This document shows positions 36,286-49,411 of a stretch of 64,000 nt of DNA, in pieces. The stretch spans positions 1,326,869 through 1,390,868 of the forward strand of contig FN649744.1 in assembly GCA_000310025.1 (NCBI GenBank), in the 5' to 3' direction. Numbering within the stretch: position 1 is the stretch's first letter; each line of letters opens with the position of its first letter. The notes under the pieces were generated by a model that worked only from the letters and a program-made list of their open reading frames with translations, ran no database searches and was not told the DNA's origin. Position numbers and translations under genes: made by a program. The DNA is from Ectocarpus siliculosus (taxonomy: Eukaryota; Sar; Phaeophyceae; Ectocarpales; Ectocarpaceae).

Positions 36286-36412
36286 GACCGAATCGACCTC
36301 TCTAAGACCAGAGCGGGCTCTTAAGACCAGATGGGACTCTTAAGACCAGATCGGACTCTTTAAGACCAGATCAGTACCTAAGACCAGATCGGTCTAGAAG
36401 ACCAGGTCGGCC
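36281..36412 (+). repeat. Tandem repeat in the RPN3 3' flank
   Basis: About seven degenerate copies of a 17-20 bp unit, taagaccagatcggactct, starting at the RPN3 stop codon and running about 130 bp. It would be transcribed as the proximal 3' UTR. Confidence 0.85.
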
Positions 36413-39001
36413 TAGATCGACGCCTGTCTGTCCTAGCGGACGTACGAAAGCAGCAGCCGCATTTCCTTACGCGAAAGAACCACCCGAGGATAATCAATCG
36501 ATGTCTCTTCATCGAAGGGGCGAGCGAACTCGGATGGAACAGCAAGCGGAGACGCGTTTCCCGACGTTAGTAGGACGCTTGAGTTCGTTTGCGCTTTTGG
36601 GCGGACTCTGACGGGCAGAGTCTTGCGCTGCGCGAAATTTCAACAACCCTTAAGACTACATCATGTTGGACCGACTCGTGAGAGGCTCGTCTTTTGTACT
36701 GACCTTGTGTTTCATGGGTTTCTAGGCTCAAAAGTTGTTGTGTACGGTTAGGTGCAGTTTTACTTGCAAGGAGGGTGAGGAAATGATAGTTGCGGATTCT
36801 TCAAAAGGACCGTCTATCTTGGCGCCTGGCTCCTGTGGAGAAGTGGCCAGCAGGAAGACCAGTAGGGAGGTCCAGGGCTCCCAACGCTCTTCGTGTATTT
36901 AGCCCACTTTATTGTTGGGGACGGCGGTGGTGCACTGCCTGACGTGACCGACTTTGTGGCAGGAGACACCCAAAGCATTTCACTCCTTTTTTCTCTTCGT
37001 GGATGGACGTCAGACCACCCGACTGCAGTGGAAGAAAGAACGCTGCTGCTATTTTCCTCAACTACTTGTATAGGCGCGACGTTGAGGTGGTGGGCATGCG
37101 GTTTCACAGAGGCGGCTTCCTCCGCGCAATATTACGCTTACGCCGTGCGGCAAGTGTTGTGACGTGGAAATTGGCTGTTGAAGCGAATGGTCAAGGCACT
37201 CCCTATTTAAAACCCCACAACCCCATCAATATCCGGCACACATTGTCGTTGCTTGCGGCTGAGACATGAACGGCCGACCGCCCTCGCGTTGTGCTCTGCC
37301 GACCGAGAAACAGAGTGCTATCTACTGGTGTAACCTGTGTGTAACGAAAAGAGGGTTGCCGCGTCCTAAGTCGAAGCTGGTGCCGGACTCAAGAGTGAGT
37401 CGCATTTTTTTTTAAGATGGTCGTACTTAGCCGCGTGGCGGCGTTTTTTTCACAAGCAACGAGATACCCACAGGTGAGCGAACATCGTCCGCCTCTAGCT
37501 CCCCCCCTCACGAGGACATTAACGACGTTCGCACCACAAACATTCCGCAGTGGAGGTATGAAAGTGTTGCTGGGTTGCTTCACTTCGAAGTAGGATTTCC
37601 ATGTATTTTCAAGGTACCATTTTGCATGTGCAATTTCGGGGGGGAAATCGGCAAAGCATGCGTCGATCCTACCATAAACCCAACCCGCATACCCAAGCGG
37701 GGTTCGCCGCGCGTTCTGACGCGTTATGGACGACGTGGGGGGTGGCTGAGGGTCCTAGTCACCCGTTGTCACAGCAGAAAGAAAACGTCTCGTCCAGAAC
37801 GAATCGCAAAAAAAAAACTCAACGGAGTGCACGATACCCAATGGAGTAACTAATAGTAAAGATGATCAAAGAGAGACCCACTTCACGCGAAAAACAATTC
37901 GAAAAAACGAACAGATGTTGAAGTAGGGACAGCCAGCGAGACATCAACACGAGTGCAGCCCTTTGCCCAAGTTCGGAGGCGGCGAAAAACAAACACCTGT
38001 GAGTGCCTTCGTGCCTCCGCAAAAAAAAAAAAGACACCCCCCACAAAGGCGGTGCAGAGAAAGACCACGACATCTCAAGCGGTACATCAAGGTATTTTCA
38101 CGTCCCAGCTGGTGCTTCGTACGGAATCGGCTGTAGTTTTGGCCGTATCCGTAGAAGGAATACCCAACTAGTCGGTGCAGCCAGTACCGACCGGTCTTAA
38201 GTTTTGGAGAAGGCATTCTACCAAGGCGGCATCTTACTTTGCCACCACTATGCCACACCTAAAAGTACAAGGTCGAACCAACAAAACGGACGACATACAA
38301 GCTAGATATTGAGTCAGGAAAACGCGGACAATCTGTCGCAATTCCCGAAAACTCGTACAGATCAGTCTATCTAGACACACTAGTTTTGTTCATGTGCCGT
38401 TTTTGTACAACCCCATGGCTTAGCAAACACACAAACGCCACGTCGACGGCTGTGGCACCAAGGAAACATGCATGCGCACACCTCACGGCACAACGTCATG
38501 AGAACTACTACTATATTCTTTATGCGCCTGAAGCACGTCAAGCATTAAAAATAATTCAGCAAATCAAACGAAACTGGTTTTCGACCATACATTGCAAAGA
38601 TGCGGGACGGATCACCGCCTTTGGACGTTCAGCACCTCTTCAGCACCTCTTGTTCGATATCTTGCGTGAAGCACAGAGTATCACCACCTCTTGTTCATTG
38701 TCTTACATTAAACACTCCACTCTTTTTCAATGTCCGGATTTAAACATACAGTATCAACACCTCTTCTTCAACGCTGCCTTTGGCATCAAACTTTCAGCAT
38801 CAACACCTCTCGTTCAGCATCTTGTATTTTATACCACCTCTTCTTCAACACCTGGCACTAAACTTTCAGTATCAACACCTCTTGCTCAGCATCTGGCAGT
38901 AAACATTCCGTGCTAACACATCTTCTTCAACAAACCGGAACCGCAAACTACGAACGAACGCGCGCCCAGTGTCTGTTCTACCATGACGAGTTAGCCCGCT
39001 T
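36413..39001. other. No gene recognised
   Basis: About 2.6 kb between the RPN3 3' flank and the first GT47 gene, whose 3' end is at 39002. Frames near 36900-37270 are open on the plus strand but unfamiliar and have no splice partners. Confidence 0.4.
38626..38935 (+). repeat. Degenerate tandem repeat
   Basis: Four or five imperfect units built around ttcagtatcaacacctctt and gttcagcatctt. They keep a plus-strand frame open, which I regard as a by-product rather than a gene. Confidence 0.7.
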
Positions 39002-42000
39002 TTAAAGGCTGTCGAAGATTGGTCCTTCCTGGGGGAACAGGTCGTGCCCTTCCCCGAAGTTGAGCAGGCTTGTGTACGTCTGGGTCATCGCCATAGAGTA
39101 CCACGCCACACACTCCTCCTGCGAGAAGGGAGAGGTTTGACCGGAAACGCAACCAGCGCATTTACTCCGCCATACATCTAGATAATAGATAGGTGTGTGT
39201 GTCACAACGTCGAAAATACAGATATAGAAGTATAATACAGGGTTGATTTGGACGACGCTTTGGCGACGTCTTGTCGGGGAAGGAAGTGCTGAAAGGAACG
39301 TCTGGTTCGTCCAACCTGTGTATGTTGAGGTTTCAGTATCTAGCATCCACCGCCCCAACAGGTCGCGACCAATCAAACAACGTCCGCCTCGGTGAAGCTA
39401 ACAACGGGAAAGGCCATGATCTGGGAGGGGTCAGGTGGGAGGTCAGGTTGCGGTCCGGATGAAAGAACAGACGCGGTCCAAGATGGGGCAACGCACGTGT
39501 CTACTGCTGTACAAAGGTTTCTACTTGTTGCGGTCTTTTCTGGCTCCGTCGGCGTATTGTTGTTTGTTCTATTATTTATTCTCTTGGTGTTCACTACTCC
39601 CATAGCTTATACTAATGCTATATTATGGGCAGTTCACTGTCCCTTCGGCGTTTGGTCTGTGTGGAAGACTATCTGGGTCAGAACTTTTGCTTTCTTCCAC
39701 ACCATCTCCTCCGTATTCCCCATTACTCCCATGCGTCCCAACGTCTGTATGCCTGTGATGGAAGAGGCTGAGAGGCTGGACACAAAGGCCCAGCCTGTGT
39801 CCGTGTGTGATTCTGTACCTCAGGTACATCGTTTTTGCGTCATGAACGTACTTGCTGTTGATCTGGGGGGCGGTAAGTACCTGGAGCTTGTTGATGTACT
39901 CGTCGGGCTCCCGCTGCAGTCGGTCTAGAAGGTCGGGCAGCTCGAGCCAGTTGTTCACCGAGACCTGCTTCGCGAAGGGAGAAGCGGCCACCGTGTTCCA
40001 GGCGATGTCCCCGTCCCCGCAGGTGGTGTTGGACTTGGTGCCCACCACCGGATGCGTGAAGTCAAGCTTCGAAACGATGGGTATCGACCTGACCAGCGAA
40101 CACGATAGAGAGAGCGCATGCAGACCCGATCGGTACTTACTAAGCGATTTGTGTGTGGCAGTGAGAACGTCCTCTGGGACAGCAGTTTGCGCAGAGCTAC
40201 ATGTACTTCCACTCTAAACGCACGTAAAGGCTGCAGCACCATCTGGTTCAAAACCGCAACCCGCGCGGAGCGTGATTTTTTGGACCTCTCATCAGGCGAG
40301 GAGGGAACGGCAGGTGTACAGAACGCGCTCACCCTCAAGAACCTCTCATTGTTGCCGAGACTCGTTTCTTATTTTCTTCTATGGGGTAGACTACCCCCAC
40401 GAGGTTTTATTGTAGGATTCTTGACTGAGCACACACATGTTCATAAGGACAAGTTCTTAGATTTGGATTTTGCAGGCTCACGTTCATCACTGCATAAGTG
40501 GTGCTGCCATCTGAATACGAAGGCAGCACCTGCAAGCGACGGAAGACGTAAAAGCTTGACGAAACACGTGACGGACAATAACGGAGACTAGTTCACATCG
40601 AGTGGCACTGCATGCTTACCCGGCCTCCAGGGCCTCCCACAGGCGAAACGTCTCGGGGTTGCGCCCCGCGGGACAAAGGGTGAACTTCGAGTCGAGAACC
40701 AGCTCCTGCCACGCTGTCTTGCTGATGCTCGGCCTGTTGGTGGCGCACTCGAGGCCTGGGTTGCTCAACTGGTAGATGCTGGCGGTCTCTATGAGCTCCC
40801 CCCTCCTGCCCTGCGTTTCAGGCCTGACCTGCTTGGGCAAGCGGTATTCGGGCGCGCGCGGAGCTGTTTCGTCTATTTCGGGCGATGGTGGATGACTCAA
40901 AAGGGGTCGGCGATGGTTTGATGAGTCGAAGGAATCGCTGCCAACATGGCCAACCCGCACTACAACTAGGGGGGCCCGCACTATCGCCGAGATAATTTGA
41001 CCCCCACTATGTCAGGCCCCCGCACCCGTCAGGGCCGTACTGTGTAGGGACCGCGATTTGTATCTTCTCTGGAAGCTTGCTCCTGGCGGTCTCTCTCCGG
41101 AGCGGAAAAAGCGCGTCACAACTACATTGGAAGAGTCGAAAGTGCAATGCGACAACACCACCCGACGCTGACAAATGCGGCATACGATCCCTGTACGTTG
41201 AACAATGCTTGCGCTCGCCCTCTCCGAAGCGGAAGCAAGACGCGATACACAATTAGTTGACATCTACACCACACCGCACACCTGTAAGTTGAAAAACAAC
41301 GATCTGCTTGAAGCCAAAGGTCGACGGTCATCGCTCACGAAGGGGAAAGTGTCCCGCGGCCCCAGCGGCAAGTACGGCCTCCTCGGCTCTTCGTTCGCTC
41401 TTCAAGGCAAAACAACCGTGGTTCGGGGGGAAACGAAACAGCAGGAAAGACGGAGTGCAATGTGTTGGCCGTTTTGCGTGCAAAACATGTCTGCTGCAAC
41501 CTGCGGCTTAGTTGACAAAGGTGGATGGCATATATTGCACTCGTTTGCCAAGAGGGAACTTGGTTGACACGCTGGTACCTTTTGCACTCGTTTGTGAGGA
41601 GGGCAACAAGCGGCATCGGTTAACACGCTCCTGCGCAGATTGGTAGCTGGTGGGTTGGTGGGTGGGTGGGTGGGTGGGTGGGTGCCTTCAACCATCAGCT
41701 TGCCTTGGGGTTGACGACGATGAACTCGTGAGTTCATCTTATCCTTGACATGTGAAAACGGTCGGCGCTTGCCCCACTACATTTCGAGCAACGGCTCAGC
41801 ACAACTTGCGACAGTAAAGGCCATCGATCAAAGATCGCGACTCCATACCCTTGCCTTTCGAATTGTGGCACTACCGTCCTCTTGACAACAACGTAAGTGT
41901 TGCTATTGTCATGTACACACTTCAATTCACATTTAGCATGAACATAGGTGTGCTACCTATCTCCACCATCCCCCTAGAGGCAAATACGACACTTGAATCG

Positions 42001-42189
42001 GTGACAAGGAAGTCATATCCCGAAACAGGGTACACGCGAAAACAAGAAACAAACGGCAGCGTCTCCGCCACTCGCCAAGAACATTTGGTCTCCAAGAGAG
42101 AGCAACAGGAAGGGCCGGGTAGGGCGAGAAAAAGGAGTGGGAGGGAGAGAGAGACAGACAAACATAGAGATAGAGACAGACAGACAGAC

Positions 42190-42246
<57 letters not shown>

Positions 42247-45062
42247 GGGAGAGAGAGAGGCGCACTCCTCCGTTGCGGTGAATGAAACCAACTAGAGCAC
42301 GAGGGCCAGAGAAGTGGGGAGCAAGCAAGAAGACTCGTGGCTTTTGACTTTCTGCACCCGTTTCTTGTGGCGTCAGTACAGTACACACACCGCAATTCAC
42401 AAAAGACTGCACTCATCCGGCAAAGAGATACGCTACGCAGCAGGACAACCTAACCTGTCCTGGTTGAAGGGAAACGCCCGAACGACGTTGGACCGGCACG
42501 AGGGCGGTATCCCCACGGGGAGGCCGGACGTCCTGCAAGTCTCGTCGGAGATGATGAGCACTGTCGTCTCCGTCGGGTCCTCGCAGGAGGCCTGCAGGTG
42601 AGACGCCTGGAACCACACACGACGACCCCCAATCGCAAAAAACACGAGCGCGAAACGTTGACAGATATCGCTGCTGCTGTTGTCGTTGTACACAACGGTA
42701 GGAATGACTGCAACCAGGGCCCCGAATCTTCTCGAATTCGGGTTCCTCAGATGAGAAACCAACCCATACTTTTCTACCATCAAATGTCGATTTCGAATTT
42801 TAGTTGTGGCTCATCCAGCTAGCTCATCGGATTGCTTATCGCGTAGTACGTTCATTTGTGTCAGTGTCCGTTCCAGGCTGAATTATATCGAGCTTTTCGC
42901 TTTGAGAGATTTAAGAAGCAATTGGTGCACCTTCCGTTGCATGAGGGATATTGATTGCCTTCAAATTGAAAAGGGCCATTGAAAACGTTCTTACCTCTAC
43001 CCAGTACCACCCACTTCCCACTCTTTCAATGCAAATAAGTACCACCCGCTACTGCATCGAGTTACAGTCCAAACTCAGGTACAGCAATACGTACTCAGGT
43101 ACAGGATAAGAGTGAGCCAGCCCGTAGGTAAAGAGATTGTCGAAACCAAACATCGACCCCGCCGTTGATATTCAAATCCGAAGAACAAGCTGCTCCTAGG
43201 GAAACAGACAAGAGCGGGTACCCATATACCCACCCCTCTCTCGACAAAAGGCTACTGCTTAGCGGAGACCACTGACGAAAAAGGGGCGAACCACTCAAAA
43301 TATCATTAGATGTGCATTTGAAAATTTCCCAGTACAACCACAGACAGCTAGCGCCCGCACAGAAATAACTTCGGCGGTTCATGAAATTTTTTTGATATAG
43401 CCTCGAAAAATTAAAAACCTAAGAACATGAGCACCATTTGTGAGCTCGGATAAGAACCCCACAACTACAACCTTCTTGAACTACAATATAGCGGCCATTC
43501 GTACACTGCTGTAGCATGTCCGTAGGAACCAAGAACCCAACCTCGGCCGGCCAAATCTTCTTCTTAATGCGGGCGCGAACTCGGTGTAGCCGCCATGTCT
43601 TTTTGCTGCTATAGCATTTCAGACATGTCACAGGCATGGAATTTTATGTCTCAGGCAATACCTCAATTTTTGCCTCAACTTGTCCACAAGCCTGAGGTGC
43701 GCCGCCTTCGGCAGCATACCTGATCGGGCTAACTAATCGGGCTAATTCTTCGAGGACGGGTCCTGCTGTTGGTGGGAAATAGTTGAGAAAATTACATCGG
43801 GCAGACTCCGGTTGGCAATCTCACACCGTGTGCGGAAGGCGGAATACGCCCAGAACTCGGTTACTCCGTCCTCTGTTGAACTGTTGTTGGTTGTATCTGC
43901 CAAGGAAAGCATGTTGTTGTTGTTGTCTTCACATTAAAAACCGTTCCGTTCTCTCTGCTCAGTAATACCTTCTTCTGTCCGTACTATTTAGTCTAACACT
44001 TGACGGGGTCGATTCTCGTGGTCACAGGACTTTCGCCACAAAGGTACACGGACCCGAAGACTCCGCAAGCCAATAAAAGAAAAGCGTGCTATTGCATCAT
44101 AGACAACGACCACGTGAGTGTCTTTCCAACGGTGCGGAGGACCAAGGCAAACAAAAAATAAAGAGGATGGAATCCTAACCCCCTGAAGGCGGGGGGGCCT
44201 TCTTACTCCACCACATCCCGTTCTACTGTGGGTATATCTCGAATGGGTAGTCTTTCTGTGTGTGTTTTTATTATTCCTTAGTTCGAAGAGCAATGTCCAA
44301 CAAAGTATGCAACCCCTCATGGGTACATACTCCGGCATGCAGAGTACGCATGGTACGCACCCTTTGGAGGGGAAGTAGTAGATGTTAACCGTACGTCGAT
44401 GAGCAACGGGGCGCGTTCGCTAGACGACACAAAGCGTGTAGATCGTACATTAGTTGAGCCACAGCAGCAGTATAGTAGCAGTAGTCTCGTCGTCGTGGCA
44501 CATGTATGTGTGGTGTCTCTCTCAGCAGCCTGTACAAATTGCCTTCCTTGACTACCCACACCTGATAGGGTTTGACGTGCGTCCCGATGTCCTTCAGATG
44601 CACTACCCGCACTTTCTTGTCCACTGCCGCTTCTTCGTCTCCCTCCGGGTGACTCACGAAGAAAGGAGCGGCCGAGCCCTCCGTTATCGGTGCGTGCGGG
44701 CAGGGATTTGCAAACTGCACCGACACCACCGCGGTGTTGGTGCTGTCCTCGAAGGCTCTCACTCTCTCCTTCTCTCGAGCCAGGTTCGACGTGTGATGCT
44801 CCACCTCGACCACGATGACGGAGTACCTGGTCTTGCTGCCGAAGAGGATGCGTTCGTCCTCCTCCTTCCACGCCATGGCCGCGTGCTGCCGCCGCAGCTC
44901 GAGCGGATCAATGCGTCTCAAGCCCCGATCGGAATGGACATTCTGGGGGGTCCGTTCAGCGGCAACAGCAGCAGCAGGGTCATCCGAACTCGCAGCAGCG
45001 TTCCAATGGTGGAGGGAGATGATGACCCCAAGAACAAAAACGGACCACAATCGCGCTCGCAT
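39002..45062 (-). CDS. Exostosin-like glycosyltransferase (GT47), tandem copy A
   Basis: Six exons in transcript order: 45062-44562, 42591-42455, 41399-41282, 40828-40620, 40088-39881, 39118-39002 (TAA). Phases are consistent and the sum is 430 codons (429 aa). The start ATG gives an N-terminal hydrophobic segment (LWSVFVLGVIISL), i.e. a signal peptide or type II anchor, so a Golgi location is likely. The exostosin signature is [20 protein letters not shown] across exon 4, continued by SIPIVSKLD in exon 5; the conserved acidic and Trp-rich C terminus is ECVAWYSMAM then [11 protein letters not shown]47 enzymes transfer sugars from UDP-sugars to glycans; the substrate cannot be told. Introns are 0.4-2.0 kb and carry microsatellites. 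Copy B, 1.6 kb downstream in transcript terms, has the same structure. No disabling mutation is seen. Confidence 0.85.
41642..41683. repeat. (GGGT)n microsatellite
   Basis: ggtgggtgggtgggtgg run in the intron between exons 2 and 3 of GT47 copy A. The homologous intron of copy B has a shorter ggtgtgggtggg remnant near 49820. Confidence 0.8.
42150..42262. repeat. (GACA)n microsatellite
   Basis: About 18 gacagaca units flanked by ga-rich sequence, inside the same intron of GT47 copy A. It makes spurious frames on both strands (Arg/Asp/Thr or Cys/Leu/Ser/Val repeats). Confidence 0.9.
43913..44050 (+). repeat. Dispersed repeat E, copy 2 (GT47-A intron)
   Basis: Aligns by eye to 32298-32435 over about 130 bp with roughly a quarter of positions changed. 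Unit class unknown. Confidence 0.5.
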
Positions 45063-45201
45063 AATCGCAGCTGTCCGTTGAACTAAGAACAAGTTCCGCT
45101 GGCTGGTTTTCAGCTGCAGCTACACGACATGAGGTAGTGCTGCCCGAAGAGGAGTCGCCCGCTGGTATGAAACGTTCCAGGTTCACCAACTCGATTATTG
45201 A

Positions 45202-45257
45202 TTAGATAAAATTTGACCATCTGACTGACTGGTCAGATGGTCTAATAATTTTTCTAA
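45202..45257. repeat. AT-rich palindrome upstream of GT47 copy A
   Basis: A perfect 11-bp stem gaccatctgac / gtcagatggtc encloses a 6-nt loop, and the pairing extends outward with gaps through ttagataaaatt / aatttttctaa. It lies 140 bp upstream of the copy A ATG. It may be a small inverted-repeat element remnant or a cruciform-prone promoter site. Confidence 0.7.
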
Positions 45258-46635
45258 TACCATTCTTGCAGAACAAAAAATAAGATCTACGGAGATCTGA
45301 ACACGGAGATCCTGTCACAAGCAACTTGCGGTCAAGGGCGCCTCTGACCTGTAGCCCTGTGGCTTGGGGTGGTCCAGCCGAGGCCCGCCGGTGGGCTTAG
45401 ACCACGCCAAATACGACCTAGTGACAACGACGGCGGAGACACGAGCCCGAGCCTCGTAGGGCCCTGAGTTTGGTATCAAGGGTTGGTTGCGGTAATCGCG
45501 AGATCATGTTGTATCTGTTCTGTTCAGCAGCCGGTTGATTCCACGTTGTTCTACCCCGGCAATGACTTTTGTGCGGCAACAACGTCATGCACGCGCCAAG
45601 CAGGTAGCAGAGCCTCCACGGCTCCACGGTCCTCTGCCTTCAACAGCCCCGTGATGGTACGATGCTGAATTAAAAACTACCACAAGTACAGAGAACACGA
45701 CGCCGATCGATGTCAAAAGCCTCCAACCGACGATCTTCAGTAACGCACTGTCTCGAACCGACAACTAACCCCAAAAGAAGGTCATGAAAAAGACTTTGAC
45801 AAACACACAAATAGACACCGCCGAGGGGCTGAGCCTCTACAACGAAGGAGATAGATAACGGGACGCCCTCAGGGTTAACACCTCCAACAAATAGAAAACT
45901 ACAGCAGCAGTAGTAGTACTGTAGAACGGGGTTTGTACCTGTTAGGGGCTCCAGTGCATTGGGCTATATTACGGTAGGACACCGAACCAAGTGAACGATG
46001 CCCTCACCTCGCGGCGCAGGCTCCCCATTATGGAGGGACAGACCGACATAAGGGCGAGAAAGATCGGTGGGGAAAGCGATGATGGCCAATCTCCATTGAC
46101 GCAAAGTCTAAATGTACATTCACCCGTGATACGGGTTTTGACGAATAGTCTAATACTCTTATAGACCAAAGAATAGGCCGACTTTAACCTAGACTCAACT
46201 AACGCGTGGACAACTTCCTCTCTCTGTAGGACCATGAGGTCGTTTGAGCAGTCGGTATGTACTGGTAGAATATTTGCTCCGGTACTTACAAGTACCACCA
46301 GCACGTATAGCGCACACGACTGCATTATCGCCATCAACGCCTACAAAACCACGGGATACTGTGCAAGCCGGCAACGTGAAGATGAGCAATTTCGTATCTA
46401 CGCCTCACACACGGCAACAACCAATGCCAAGGCTAACTCGACGTTGAAAACCAACGTAACTTTGGTCCGATCATGAATTTACATATGGAAGATACAACGG
46501 ACCGCACTTGCGTAGAAACTTTCACCAGCAAAACCTCTTCCGCACATTGATTCCGCTTGACATGAACACACCCGTTGTCTACGGGAAAGCGGTGAATGAA
46601 TGGATGGATTGAGGGCTCTAAAATGACTAGTCTCC

Positions 46636-49318
46636 CTAAACGCTGCCGAAGAGTGGCCCGTCTTGGGGGAAAAGGTCGTGCCCTTCGCCGAAGTTGAGCA
46701 CGCTTGTATACGTCTGCGTCATCGCCGAAGCGTGCCACGCCACGCAATCCTCCTGAGAAAAGGGAGGGGTTGATAAGAACCGCAGCAACCTTTCAGCTTG
46801 TCATACAGCCGTTGTTGGTGCCTATGTATGCGAGGTCCAAAGTACAACCGAATAGTGTCGATTGGGTGCCGTCCAGTGGACACTTGCGGGAAGCGACGCC
46901 CAACCACGCCGGATGAGTGTGCGTGCGTCTCTATCGTTGGCATCGGCCGCGCTAAACGTTTGAAAAATGAACCGCTTGACAGGATGCAGTTTACAATAAC
47001 ACGATCGAGTCCGCCGAAACCCTTACAGGGCGGGGGCGCGAAGGGGTGCGGAAGAGATTGGGAAGAAGGTCCGCCTCGCCGTAAGGGTATTTGCTCCACT
47101 ATGTAACGTCTACCGCGATTGCCTTTTGAACGATGTTTCTTAGGCGGTGGGGGCATATAAGCTATCTCCCGAGCGAGTGACCGATCGTCTTCAGAGTGAG
47201 AGAAAAAAGACGGCGAGCGGGGATAGAGAGCAAGAAGGGGCGAGACAGGTACACAGAGACACAAAAAGAGATACACAACGATACACACCGCAACGGTCAT
47301 TTCGGCCTCGACTAGGGACTAACGGTCGAACGTTTTGCGGCGGTGTTGACCCAGAAAATACAGGAGAGTAGCCAGCAAATACATGAAGTCTTCGCAAATC
47401 CTTTGACCAATTCTCAGTAGACAAGGCAAACAATTACAGAACGTAGAAGATCGAGGCGATTGCGAGCACCCAACGGCGAGGTCGAGGACTCTCAGAAAAC
47501 AATGTAATTCCTGTCACAATTGGAGCGCCTGCCAGCCTTCATCCACCGACACTCCTATTTGCACCCCTCGCCATAATAATACCACAACTGCTCCAAACGT
47601 CTACATATATATCAATCAAAACGGTAAAGCCTTTTGTACGCAAAAACAAAATCGAAGTCACCCCCATGCAACCGTCGGCATCCTCCACATCAGACCCAGC
47701 AGCGTTCACCAAACGTCAACGATCTACCACGACTCGAGCCACCCTATATACCTGAAGCTTGTTGATGTAGTCGTCCGGTTCCTGCCGCAGTCTGTCGAGG
47801 AGGGCCGGCAGCTCGTGCCAGTCGTTCACCGAGACCGCCTCTACGAAAGGAGAAGCGGCCACTATATTCCAAGCGACGTCGCCGTCTCCGCAGGTCTGGG
47901 TGGACAGAGCACCCAACGCCGGCTGCGTGAAGTCCAGCTTCGATACGATAGGTATCGACCTGTCCACGAAACGCGCACCTCGGACTAGTCAGCACCAACA
48001 GGCTCTTCTTCTTTTCCCATCTACTCAGCACAGGAAGCTTTGTTGTGACCGTTGGTGTGCTCTGGCAGGTTGATGAACTCTCACGCGATGAGGACTTGTG
48101 TCATTCCTCCGACACGCGTTTCTACAGTCCTATTTCTTGCGTCAGGCGAGTTCACCCAAAAACCAAAGACATGCAGCGAGTAACCAAATTCGACACGTCG
48201 TCGTGGTGCAACGCACAAGAGAGCCCGGAATCTCAGATGTCGTTGTCCCCCGACTCCCTATTTTCGTGCTGGTTATCCAAGAGTCGTTTATGTAGGAGTT
48301 TGAATGGGGGTCCCCGTTGGGGCAGAAAACTACTGCCCCCGTTAAGATGACGACCATACGCCCCCTGATCATAGTATATAAAGTATGCAGCGTGGGCCCT
48401 CCTCTCTCCTCCGACGGTTAACTCATCCTGCTTCGGGGTAGGACGTCGGGGATCCCACTTTCCCGGCCTTGTTGCATGGCAATGTAGGGGGACCCATCAC
48501 ATGGAAGGTGCTGACTAACCACGCATCCGCGGGGCGGGCATGGTTTCGGGAGAAACACAACGAGCTAGCTTCCACATCTGGTTGCGATGAAAAATATGAT
48601 AACAACAACGACCTCGGGGCAACCTACATGTTACGCACATCGAGCTATTCCGCTCTCACCCCACCATGTAACATGGTGGACAGATTTTTTCGCGTCGGGA
48701 GCCCCGCGGAGGGTGACTGAATCTTCCTCAGCTGAAGCGGGGATTGCAAACACAGGGGGGTAGCAACTGCGAGCGACACGACATCATGATGACAAACAAC
48801 AACGAAAACGGCACGGATGCTCACCCGCCCTCCAAGGCTTCCCACAGGCGAAAGGTTCCGGGGTTGCGCCCCGCGGGACAAATGGTGAACTTCGAGTCGA
48901 GCACCAGGTCCTGCCACTCTTTCGGGTTGATGTGCGGCCTATTGGTGGCGCACTCCAGGTCTGGGTTGTCCGACTCGTATTGACTGGCGATGTCCACGAG
49001 CTCTGCCCTCCTGTCTGACGTGTCGGGCCTGACCTGCTTGGTCAGCGATTCACGCGTGGACCGCATGGTGATGGTTGTGCAGGGCGATGGTCGATTTTCA
49101 AAGGGATTGGCGACGACCGATGGCTGCTGAAACCGCCGTCATTCTCGGCGACAGGGCCAGGAAGGGTGCAAGACATGAAGTCTAGATGCCATAGTGTTAG
49201 GAGTAGTACCCTCTCAGAATATTATCAATACATTCCCGAACACGAAAGAGTCCATGGTCGACAAAACGAACGTGGCTGATCAATGCGGTATACGATCCCT
49301 GTACGCATGAATAATGCT

Positions 49319-49411
<93 letters not shown>

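Noticed and set aside
36893-37269. Plus-strand overlapping frames of about 90 codons
   Set aside because: They read fairly smoothly but in two competing phases, with no splice partners, repeats or motifs; not enough to call a gene.
41922-42416. Cys-Leu-Ser-Val repeat frames in two minus-strand phases
   Set aside because: Translations of the (GACA)n microsatellite in a GT47-A intron.
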